Positions 55,220-62,800 of a stretch of 64,000 bases of DNA are shown here, piece by piece; the first letter of the stretch is position 1, and each line of letters opens with the position of its first letter. Under the pieces are notes generated by a model, which ran no database searches, had not been told where the DNA came from, and worked only from the letters and a program-made list of their open reading frames with translations. A program made the position numbers and the translations under genes. Source of the DNA: Amycolatopsis acididurans. Its GTDB lineage: Bacteria > Actinomycetota > Actinomycetes > Mycobacteriales > Pseudonocardiaceae. The stretch covers positions 104,569 through 168,568 of the forward strand of contig NZ_JAAXLS010000013.1 of the NCBI RefSeq assembly GCF_012328925.1, given 5' to 3'.

Positions 55220-56906
55220 ACCGGACCGCCGCGCGCAGGAGCCCGGGGGTGAGCCGGGACAGGATCAGCCCGGCCTTCGCCTCCGGGGTCACCGGCACCG
55301 TCGCCTTGTTGTGCTCGACCGCGCGCACGATCTCCGCCGCGACCTTCTCCGGCCCGAAGCCGCGGCGTTCGTAGGCTCGGGTCGCGCTCGCCTGCTTCCT
55401 CGCCTGTTCCTCGGCGCTGAGCCCGGAGAACGTCGTCGTGCTCGTGATGTTCGTGTTCACCAGGCCAGGGCAGATGGTGGACACGCCGATCCCGCGCCGG
55501 GACACCTCCGCGCGCAGGCAGTCCGACAGCGTCAGCACCGCGGCCTTGCTCGTGGAGTACGCCGCCAGTGACTTCGCGGGCAGGTAGGCCGCCGCCGAGG
55601 CCACGTTCACGATGTGCCCGCCCTCGCCGCGGTCGGCCATCAGCTTCCCGAAGACCTGGCAGCCGTGGATGACGCCCCACAGGTTCACGTCCAGCACGCG
55701 CTGCCATTCCTCCGTCGTGGTGGCGAGGAAGCTGCCCGCGTGCCCGATGCCGGCGTTGTTCACGACGATGTCCGGTACCCCGTGGCGCGCGGCCACCTCG
55801 TCGGCGAACTTCCGCATCGCGGCCTCGTCCGACACGTCGACCCGGTAGGCGTGCCCGCCGGTCTCGCGGGCCGCGTCCTCGTCCAGATCGCACACCACGA
55901 CCTCGGCGCCGCGAGCCGCGAACGCTCGCGCGGTGGCGCGGCCGATGCCGCTGCCGGCCCCGGTCACCACGACCAGCGGTCCCTGCTTCGCCCCGGCCTG
56001 CCCGCGCGCCAGCGCGTGCGCCGCGGGCTTGCCATCGACGTGGTCGATCAGTTCCGTGGTCATGCGCGCGACCTCGGCGCCGTCGCGAAGCAGCGCCGAC
56101 CAGTGGCCGGCGTAGAGTTTGCGCCGCCACAGCCGGGCCGCCCAGCGTTCGGCTCCCTCGGCGAGCGCGGGCGTGACGTAGTTGTCGTGCACCGGCGTGA
56201 TGACCTGGACCGGAACCTCGGTGCGGCGCTCACGCGGCTTGCCGAGGCGTTCGCGGAAGTTGGCCCGGTACAACGAGACGCCGTGCGACGCGTCGCTCGC
56301 CAGCGTGTCGGCGGGGTGATCAGGGCGCGGTGCCACGCCTTCGACCCGCCGCAACAGCTCCGGCCAGCGCTTGGCCAGCACGAGCCGCCACATCAGTTCC
56401 GGCACCACGGGCGTGTGGAAGGCGAGCACGTACCAGGAATGCAGCTGCTGGACCAGTGCCTGCTTGAGTTTGCGCGGGCTCGGCCTGCGGAACCGGTCGC
56501 GCATCCAGTAGCCGACGTGATCGAGGCACGGGCCGGAGATCGAGGTGTAGGACGCGATCCGCTCGTGCGCGCCGGGCTCGGTCACCGCCTCCCAGCTCTG
56601 GATCGAACCCCAGTCGTGCGCGACGACGTGCACCGGTGCGTCCGGGCTCACCGCGTCGGCGACGGCGAAGAAGTCGTTCTTCAGGTGTTCCAGCCGGTAA
56701 GCGGCGGTGCCGCGCGGCGAGCCGGACTGTCCGGCGCCGCGCACGTCGTAGCGCACCACGTGAAAACGTTCCGCGAGCACCGCGGCCACGTCGTCCCACA
56801 CCGCGTGCGTGTCGGGGTAGCCGTGCACCAGCATCACGGTGGGCGCCTCCGGCGGGCCTTCCTCGAACACGGCCAGCCGCACATCACCCGACAGCACTGT
56901 CCTCAT
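55212..56906 (-). CDS. EphD-like alpha/beta hydrolase-short-chain dehydrogenase fusion
   Basis: A 564-aa two-domain enzyme. The N-terminal half (1-290) is an epoxide-hydrolase-type alpha/beta hydrolase: VMLVHGYPDTHAVWDDVAAV, nucleophile D98 in VVAHDWGSIQSW, and His268 in YAGHWSALL. The C-terminal half (308-564) is an NAD(P)-dependent SDR: TGAGSGIG at 315-322, NNAG, Ser438, and Tyr451/Lys455 in AAYSTSKAAVL. This order and length match M. tuberculosis EphD (Rv2214c), linked to mycolic-acid modification (from memory). All catalytic residues look intact. It is expressed from a good leaderless promoter at 56914-56942. Confidence 0.88.
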   Translation of the reverse strand: MRTVLSGDVRLAVFEEGPPEAPTVMLVHGYPDTHAVWDDVAAVLAERFHVVRYDVRGAGQSGSPRGTAAYRLEHLKNDFFAVADAVSPDAPVHVVAHDWGSIQSWEAVTEPGAHERIASYTSISGPCLDHVGYWMRDRFRRPSPRKLKQALVQQLHSWYVLAFHTPVVPELMWRLVLAKRWPELLRRVEGVAPRPDHPADTLASDASHGVSLYRANFRERLGKPRERRTEVPVQVITPVHDNYVTPALAEGAERWAARLWRRKLYAGHWSALLRDGAEVARMTTELIDHVDGKPAAHALARGQAGAKQGPLVVVTGAGSGIGRATARAFAARGAEVVVCDLDEDAARETGGHAYRVDVSDEAAMRKFADEVAARHGVPDIVVNNAGIGHAGSFLATTTEEWQRVLDVNLWGVIHGCQVFGKLMADRGEGGHIVNVASAAAYLPAKSLAAYSTSKAAVLTLSDCLRAEVSRRGIGVSTICPGLVNTNITSTTTFSGLSAEEQARKQASATRAYERRGFGPEKVAAEIVRAVEHNKATVPVTPEAKAGLILSRLTPGLLRAAVRFT

Positions 56907-56913
56907 GACGGGA

Positions 56914-56942
56914 AGTTAACTGTGACTTCGGGTAACAGTCAA
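56914..56942 (-). promoter_or_regulatory. Sigma70-type leaderless promoter of the EphD-like gene
   Basis: On the minus strand TTGACT (56942-56937), a 17-nt spacer and TTAACT (56919-56914) are followed by 7 nt and the ATG at 56906. The spacing is ideal. ACTGT/ACAGT half-sites within the spacer form a weak dyad that could be a repressor site. Confidence 0.7.
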
Positions 56943-56995
56943 GCTGCGATAGGCTGCCCGATCAGTTATCGGTTTTCGGGAAAAGGAGTCGAGGC

Positions 56996-57847
56996 GTGAA
57001 CCACCGGCCGGACGCGACTCCACTGCCAACCGGTCTCGACCTCGATCACCCCAACGCGGCGCGGGTGTACGACTACTTCCTCGGCGGCACCGCGAACTGG
57101 GCGATCGACCGGATGCTCGGTGACAAGCTGCTGGAAGCGGTGCCGATCATCCAGACGGGCGCGAGGGTCAATCGCGAGTTCCTCAACCGCGCGGTGCGTT
57201 ACTGCGTCCGGCGGGGCATCACCCAGTTCCTCGACCTCGGCTCGGGCACACCCACCGTCGGCAACGTGCACGAGGTCGCCGACAAGCTCGAACCGGGCAG
57301 CCGCTGCGTCTACGTCGATCTGGAGCCGGTCGCCGTCGCGCACGCGCGGATCCTGCTCGACCAGCACGGCGATCCCGAGCGGCACACGGTGCTGCACGCG
57401 GACCTGCGTGACGTCAAGAGGGTGTGGAAGGACGCGGTGGCCACCGGCGTGCTCGACCCGTCGCGGCCGATCGGCCTGCTGATGGTGTCGGTGCTGCACT
57501 TCCTGCACCCGCAGGACGGCGTGGCCGAAGTCGCGGCGGAGTACCGGGACCTGCTGCCGCCGGGCTCGCACCTGATCATTTCGCACGCGACGCTCGACGC
57601 GGTGCCGGACGAGGAGAGAAGCCAGTTCGAGCGGGGTGTGGAGCTGTACCGCCTGTCCGGCAACCCGGCGCATCCACACCATCCGGATGTGATTCGCGGG
57701 TACTTCGGCGACTTCCGGATGGTGCGGCCGGGGCTGGTGTGGCTGCCCGACTGGCATCGCGACGCCGGTGCGTACCACCACAGTGCCCGGCTCGCCGACA
57801 ATCCTTCGGCGTGCTGTTTTCTCGGTGGGATCGGCGTAAAGGACTGA
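56996..57847 (+). CDS. SAM-dependent methyltransferase, DUF574 (Methyltransf_19)
   Basis: A 283-aa protein of the actinomycete-specific DUF574 family. The hallmark DLDHPNAARVYDYFLGG opens it, NREFLNRAVRYCVRRGITQF follows, and the SAM-binding FLDLGSGTPTVGNVHEVAD with YVDLEPVAVAHARILL completes the site. Actinomycetes often carry many copies near regulators; the acceptor is unknown. The GTG at 56996 has AAAAGGAG upstream. It is divergent from the EphD-like gene (89-bp gap). Confidence 0.92.
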   Translation: MNHRPDATPLPTGLDLDHPNAARVYDYFLGGTANWAIDRMLGDKLLEAVPIIQTGARVNREFLNRAVRYCVRRGITQFLDLGSGTPTVGNVHEVADKLEPGSRCVYVDLEPVAVAHARILLDQHGDPERHTVLHADLRDVKRVWKDAVATGVLDPSRPIGLLMVSVLHFLHPQDGVAEVAAEYRDLLPPGSHLIISHATLDAVPDEERSQFERGVELYRLSGNPAHPHHPDVIRGYFGDFRMVRPGLVWLPDWHRDAGAYHHSARLADNPSACCFLGGIGVKD

Positions 57848-57904
57848 CGGTGGCGCCCGTTTCTCGCCTACGCTGAGCGGGAAACTGACGAAAGGTGCGC
57901 CGGG

Positions 57905-58555
57905 ATGAAACCGCTGCCAACGGGGCAGGACGCCGAGGCCATGATCGCGGAGGCGCGCAAGGCGCTGTGGGTGATGGTCGGCTTCCTGGTCGCGCTGTGG
58001 ATCGTGCAGATCGTCAACTGGCTCATGCACTACTCGCTCAGCTTCGACTACGGCATCCGCGCCCGCGAGACCGGTTCGCTGCCGGAGATCTTCAGCTCGC
58101 CGTTCCTGCACTTCAGCTGGGCGCACATCGAGGGCAACTCCGGCCCGCTGTTCATTTTCGGGTTCCTCGCCGCGTATCGGGGCGTGAAGAAGTTCCTCTG
58201 GGTGACACTGCTGATCATCGTCGTCGGCGGGCTCGGCGCGTGGTTCACCGAGGCGGACCAGACCGTGCTCGCCGGCGCCAGCGGCGTCGTGTTCGGCTAC
58301 TTCGGCTACATCATCGTGCGCGGCCTGTTCGACCGGCGGCCGATCGACCTGGTCATCGGGCTGGTGATGGCGCTGTGTTTCGCCTACCAGTTCGCCGCGC
58401 TGCTGCCTTCCGAGGAAGGGATCAGCTGGAAGGGACACCTGTTCGGCTTCGCCGCCGGCGTGCTGGGTGGCTGGTTCTTCCGCGAGCGCAGGCCGAAGGC
58501 CGAACCGCTTCCCGAAGGCCCGACGACGCTGCTCGACGAGCCCACACAGGCCTGA
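57905..58555 (+). CDS. Rhomboid-family intramembrane protein
   Basis: A 216-aa polytopic membrane protein with about six segments. PFLHFSWAHIEGNSGPLFIF is the rhomboid L1/helix 2 region (HxxxN), VLAGASGVVFGYFGYIIVRG carries the GASG catalytic serine (GxSG), and WKGHLFGFAAGVLGGWFF supplies the catalytic His. It would cleave transmembrane substrates, unidentified here. The ATG at 57905 is preceded by GCCGGG and GAAAGGTG. Confidence 0.88.
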   Translation: MKPLPTGQDAEAMIAEARKALWVMVGFLVALWIVQIVNWLMHYSLSFDYGIRARETGSLPEIFSSPFLHFSWAHIEGNSGPLFIFGFLAAYRGVKKFLWVTLLIIVVGGLGAWFTEADQTVLAGASGVVFGYFGYIIVRGLFDRRPIDLVIGLVMALCFAYQFAALLPSEEGISWKGHLFGFAAGVLGGWFFRERRPKAEPLPEGPTTLLDEPTQA

Positions 58556-58767
58556 CGTCCGTTGTGGACCAATCCTCGGGACGGGTGGTCCGGAAATCAG
58601 GACACGTGTCCCGGATTCAGCTGATCGCCGGCGGCCGGTAGCTGCTGTCGCTGTCCTTAATGGACGGTTACCTGCCCGGCGCGGGCGCCACCACGAGCGG
58701 GGCTGCGCAGCAGGTGTCGCTGAACACCCCGCGCCCGGCCGAGGAAAAACGCGCTAGGGTCGCCGTT

Positions 58768-59682
58768 GTGTCGCTCCGTGAGCTGGTCGTGCTGGGCACC
58801 GCGAGCCAGGTGCCCGGCCGCACCCGTAACCACAACGGGTATCTCCTGCGCTGGGACGGCGAGGGGTTCCTGTTCGACCCCGGCGAGGGTACCCAGCGCC
58901 AGATGCTGCTGGCCGGGGTCGCCGCGTCGGCGATCACCCGGATCTGCCTGACCCACTTTCACGGCGACCACTGCCTCGGCCTGCCCGGCGTGGTGCAACG
59001 GCTCTCGCTCGACGGTGTGCGCCATCCGGTCGACGCCTACTTTCCCGCCTCCGGGCAGGAGTACTTCGACCGGCTGCGGCACGCGAGCGTGTTCCACGAG
59101 ACCGCCGAGATCCGCGAATCGCCCGTTGCCGAAGACGGCGAGATAGCCGAAGGGGAGTTCGGCAAACTGTACGCGCGGCGGCTGGACCATCCGGTGGAAT
59201 CCTTCGGCTACCAGCTCGTCGAACCGAGCGGGCGCCGGATGCTGCCCGAGGCGCTGGCCCGCTTCGGCATCACCGGCGCGGAGGTCGGCGAGTTGCAGCG
59301 CACCGGTTCACTGCGGTTCGGGCACCGGACGGTCACGGCGGAGCAGGTGAGCGTGGTGCGCCGCGGTCAGCGGGTTGCGTTCGTGATGGACACGCGCTTG
59401 TGTGACGCCGTGTACGAGCTCGCCGAACGCGCCGACCTGCTGGTGATCGAGTCGACCTTCCTCGAGGCCGAGGCCGCGCTCGCCCAGGACTACGGCCACC
59501 TCACCGCCCGGCAGGCGGCGCGGGTCGCCGCCGAATGCCGCGTCGGCAAGCTCGTGCTCACGCATTTCTCGCAGCGCTACGACAACTCCCTGTCCTTCTA
59601 CGAGGAGGCCGCGGAGATCTTCGGCGGCGAGATCGTCGTCGCCGAAGATCTCAGCCGCGTCTCGGTGCCGAAGCGCCGCTAG
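58768..59682 (+). CDS. rnz: Ribonuclease Z
   Basis: A 304-aa MBL-fold endonuclease that removes tRNA 3' trailers. The zinc motif is [14 protein letters not shown] (H63, H65, D67, H68). Further ligands are in [15 protein letters not shown] (Asp) and [12 protein letters not shown] (His), and [20 protein letters not shown] is the typical RNase Z exosite-adjacent helix. The GTG at 58768 fits the family N-terminus ([19 protein letters not shown]) and TAGGGT lies 7 nt upstream, implying a leaderless transcript. A longer reading from 58660 is unlikely. Confidence 0.93.
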   Translation: MSLRELVVLGTASQVPGRTRNHNGYLLRWDGEGFLFDPGEGTQRQMLLAGVAASAITRICLTHFHGDHCLGLPGVVQRLSLDGVRHPVDAYFPASGQEYFDRLRHASVFHETAEIRESPVAEDGEIAEGEFGKLYARRLDHPVESFGYQLVEPSGRRMLPEALARFGITGAEVGELQRTGSLRFGHRTVTAEQVSVVRRGQRVAFVMDTRLCDAVYELAERADLLVIESTFLEAEAALAQDYGHLTARQAARVAAECRVGKLVLTHFSQRYDNSLSFYEEAAEIFGGEIVVAEDLSRVSVPKRR

Positions 59683-59696
59683 TCCGAACGCGACAG

Positions 59697-60695
59697 TCAG
59701 GAGGCGGTGAGCTGCTGCTGGCGCGGGGCCACGTGCAGGTGCGGCCGGGTGCCCAGTGCTTCGCGCAGCCGGTCGTTCTCCGCCTGCAGTTCGCTCAGCA
59801 GGCGCTGCTGTTCACGCCAGGACACCGGCGCCGACTCGTACTCGCGCACGAGCTGCCGTGCGTCCTCCGGAATCGGCATCCGCGCCGCCCGGTCCCGTTC
59901 CGCGCGGCCCAGCATTCGGGCCAGCCGCCGGGTGTCGGTCGCGAGAATCCTTGTGCGGCCGAGAATCTTGTGCCGCAGCGGGTCCTCGGGGTTGTCCAGG
60001 TCGACCTCGGGAAGGTAGGTGCGCATCGTGCCGGCGGGCAGGTAGTGCGCCGAGCCGACCATCTCGTTGAAGCCCGCTTCGACGGTCCTGTCGAGCAGGA
60101 ACGCGGTGCCCAGTCCGACCAGATGCCAGGTGATCTCCCGCGCCCACCGCTCGAACTCCTCGGGCGGCTGGTCGCCCTGGCTGATCATGTAAACGGGACC
60201 GCGCCGCGTCTCGTCGGCGAGGAAGTCCATGAGATCGGGCAGGTGTCCGCCGGTGACCCACTGCGGAGTCGGCGCCATCTCGGTACGCCCGTCGACGACG
60301 GTCAGTTTGCCCAGCAGAGCGCGGAGCACGCTCGGTACGGACATGCACCGGTTGTACGGCGCCTCGCCCAGCGCGGAGCAGTCGTCCCTGGTCTCGATCT
60401 CGGTCCAGATCCAGCCGGGCTCGTCGGGCCGCTCGAACACCGAGATCGTGGTGCGCCAGACGTCGCGTGGCTGAGCGTCCGGGTGCTGGCGCCGCCACTG
60501 GTAGAGCTGGCCATCTCCGCGCCGGTCGCGCAGGATGGTGACCAGGTCGTCGTGGTCGAGCACGTACTGGCCGGGACGGTCGGCGTCGAGGTGGATCTCC
60601 TTGCTCGCGAGCCATCTGCCCAGGTGCTCGATCACGGTGCCGAGAAGCTCTTGACCGGGTGCGGCCCGGAGGAAGGACCGGAATCCGACTGCCAT
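59697..60695 (-). CDS. Hypothetical protein, 332 aa, C-terminal coiled coil
   Basis: I do not recognise this family. It is a soluble, charged, full-length-looking protein starting MAVGFRSFLRAAPGQELLGT. Trp-rich strands follow (LYQWRRQHPDAQPRDVWRTT, FERPDEPGWIWTEIETRDD), then DLMDFLADETRRGPVYMISQ and a mid-region RYLPAG-type HYLPAGTMRTYLPEVDLDN. The C-terminal helix (SWREQQRLLSELQAENDRLR, about 290-315) is a coiled coil that ends in QQQLTAS. The ATG at 60695 has AGGAGA upstream. The last stretch is only 14 bp from the convergent RNase Z stop. No catalytic motif is evident. Confidence 0.7.
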   Translation of the reverse strand: MAVGFRSFLRAAPGQELLGTVIEHLGRWLASKEIHLDADRPGQYVLDHDDLVTILRDRRGDGQLYQWRRQHPDAQPRDVWRTTISVFERPDEPGWIWTEIETRDDCSALGEAPYNRCMSVPSVLRALLGKLTVVDGRTEMAPTPQWVTGGHLPDLMDFLADETRRGPVYMISQGDQPPEEFERWAREITWHLVGLGTAFLLDRTVEAGFNEMVGSAHYLPAGTMRTYLPEVDLDNPEDPLRHKILGRTRILATDTRRLARMLGRAERDRAARMPIPEDARQLVREYESAPVSWREQQRLLSELQAENDRLREALGTRPHLHVAPRQQQLTAS

Positions 60696-60832
60696 CGCCG
60701 TCTCCTACCACTCGGGGACATTTGAAACCGCTGTGCCGTAGAGTGAAGTTTGCAGCCGGGTTGTCCGGCAGTCAAGAGGCAATGCGGACCCCGGCGTGAC
60801 CGCACTTTCCGCGGCTTGTTTCGATTTCCGCC

Positions 60833-62122
60833 GTGACCGTGGAAAAGACGTCGCCGGACGTGAGCCGGAATCGGCGCAACGTGATCAGCTGGGCGCTGTG
60901 GGATTGGGGCAGCTCGGCCTTCAACGCCATCATCCTCACCTTCGTGTTCTCGGTGTATCTCACGAAGGCCGTGGCGGCCGACGAGACCACCGGCTCCGCG
61001 CGGCTCGGGCTCGGGCTGACCATCGCCGGGGTGTGCGTCGCGCTGCTGGCGCCGGTGACCGGGCAGCGCAGCGACGCGAGCGGGCGGCACAAGGTGTGGC
61101 TGGCCGCGCACACCGGCGTCGTCGTGGCCTGCATGGCGGGCATGTTCTTCGTCCGCGACAGCCCGTCGTATCTGACCCTGGGCATCACGCTGGTCGCCAT
61201 CGGTGTGGTGTTCGTGGAGTTCGCCCAGGTCAACTACAACGCGTTGATGTTGCGGGTGGTCACACCGGAGAACATCGGGCGCATCTCCGGGTTCGGCTGG
61301 AGCATGGGCTACTTCGGCGGCCTGGTCGCGCTGACCTTCGTGCTGTTCGCGTTCGTGGAGCCCGACGTCGGGCTGTTCGGGGTCACCTCGGCGGGCGGGC
61401 TCAACATCCGCGTCGTAGCGCTCTTCTGTGCGCTGTGGTTCGTCGTCTTCGCGCTGCCGGTGCTGCTGTTCGTGCCGCAGCCGCCGCGGTCCGGCGCCAT
61501 CGAGCGCCGCAACTTCTTCGCCAGTTATCCCGTGCTCGGCAGGCGGATCGCGCAGATGTGGCGGACCGATCGCAACACGTTGTGGTTCCTCATCGCGAGC
61601 GCGATCTACCGCGACGGCCTGCTCGCGATCTTCACGTTCGGCGGGGTGATCGCGGCCGGCACGTTCGGCTTCTCGTCCACCGAGGTGGTGATCTTCGCGA
61701 TCGGCGCGAACCTCACCGCCGGGATCGGCGCCTTGTTCGGCGGCAGGCTGGACGACCGGATCGGGCCGAAGAAGGTCATCGTCGGGTCGCTCGTCGCGCT
61801 CGTCGTGGCCGGTACGGCCCTGGTCGTGCTGCCGGGCAAGGCGGCATTCTGGGTGTGCGGGCTCGCGCTGACCCTGTTCGTCGGCCCGTCGCAGGCCGCC
61901 GGCCGGACCTTTCTCGCGCGCATCGTGCCTAGGGAACGGGAAGGCGAGGCGTTCGGCCTCTACGCGACGACCGGCCGCGCCGCGACCTTCCTCGGCCCGG
62001 CGGCGTTCAGCGGGTTCATCTCGCTGTTCGGCAGCCAGCGGGCGGGCATGGTCGGCCTCGTTCTCGTCCTGCTCGTCGGACTCGTCGTGTTGCTGCCCGT
62101 GAAAGGGCCCGAGACCGAGTAA
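60833..62122 (+). CDS. MFS permease of the UMF1/Atg22-like family
   Basis: A 429-aa transporter with about 12 membrane segments. ISWALWDWGSSAFNAIILTF at the N-terminus is the UMF1 hallmark (WxxYDWANSxF-like). Then come QRSDASGRHKVWLAAHTGVV (motif A), NYNALMLRVVTPENIGRISG, GFGWSMGYFGGLVALTFVLF and LPRIVPREREGEAF-type ARIVPREREGEAFGLYATTG. The substrate is unknown in bacteria. The GTG at 60833 is inferred. It is divergent from the 332-aa hypothetical gene. Confidence 0.88.
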   Translation: MTVEKTSPDVSRNRRNVISWALWDWGSSAFNAIILTFVFSVYLTKAVAADETTGSARLGLGLTIAGVCVALLAPVTGQRSDASGRHKVWLAAHTGVVVACMAGMFFVRDSPSYLTLGITLVAIGVVFVEFAQVNYNALMLRVVTPENIGRISGFGWSMGYFGGLVALTFVLFAFVEPDVGLFGVTSAGGLNIRVVALFCALWFVVFALPVLLFVPQPPRSGAIERRNFFASYPVLGRRIAQMWRTDRNTLWFLIASAIYRDGLLAIFTFGGVIAAGTFGFSSTEVVIFAIGANLTAGIGALFGGRLDDRIGPKKVIVGSLVALVVAGTALVVLPGKAAFWVCGLALTLFVGPSQAAGRTFLARIVPREREGEAFGLYATTGRAATFLGPAAFSGFISLFGSQRAGMVGLVLVLLVGLVVLLPVKGPETE

Positions 62123-62137
62123 TACTGCTCGGCGGAG

Positions 62138-62800
62138 TTGATCACGTCGAGGAACCGGGAGCCGAAAATCAAAAAGGGACTGCCGCTGCTGGCAGCGGTG
62201 ATCGTCGCCCTGCTCGTGACCGTCTGGCAGTCGGGGGTGTTCGACACCCAGGCCGGCCCGCCTGCCTCGGCCGCGTCGGCGCAGGGTGAGCTGGCCGAGC
62301 TGGTGGTGCAGGCGCGCAGCGGCATGGGTGGCTACTCCCGTGACAAGTTTCCGCACTGGGCAACGGTTTCGGGGGAATGTGACACGCGGGAGACGGTGCT
62401 CGAACGCGACGGGCAGGACGTGCGCACGGACAGCGCGTGCCGTCCCACCGCGGGCACCTGGCGCAGCCCCTACGACGGCGGCACCTGGACCAAGGCGTCC
62501 GATGTGGACATCGACCACACCGTGCCGCTGGGCCAGGCATGGGAGTCGGGCGCCGCGTCGTGGACCAACGACCAGCGCAAAGCGTTCGCCAACGATCTCA
62601 CCAGGCCCCAGCTGAAGGCGGTCACCGACAACGTCAACCAGGCCAAGGGCGACCGGGCGCCGGACGAATGGCGGCCCCCGCTGGAGTCCGACTGGTGCAC
62701 CTACGCGACGGACTGGATCACCGTCAAGCACTACTACAAGCTGACCGTGACCCAGGCGGAGAAGACCGCGCTGACCGACATGCTCACGCGTTGCCGATGA
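62138..62800 (+). CDS. Secreted or membrane-anchored HNH nuclease (DUF1524/GmrSD C-terminal type)
   Basis: A 220-aa protein. An N-terminal basic segment (TSRNREPKIKKGLPLLAA) and hydrophobic AVIVALLVTVWQSGVFDT form a signal anchor. The nuclease domain follows: ETVLERDGQDVRTDSACRPT, then VDIDHTVPLGQAWESGAASW (DH of HNH) and RPQLKAVTDNVNQAKGDRAP (Asn). Actinomycetes secrete many such DNases. The only in-frame start is TTG at 62138 with a GGCGGAG directly adjacent, so the start is uncertain. It lies beside the IS110 element but on the opposite strand. Confidence 0.82.
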   Translation: MITSRNREPKIKKGLPLLAAVIVALLVTVWQSGVFDTQAGPPASAASAQGELAELVVQARSGMGGYSRDKFPHWATVSGECDTRETVLERDGQDVRTDSACRPTAGTWRSPYDGGTWTKASDVDIDHTVPLGQAWESGAASWTNDQRKAFANDLTRPQLKAVTDNVNQAKGDRAPDEWRPPLESDWCTYATDWITVKHYYKLTVTQAEKTALTDMLTRCR

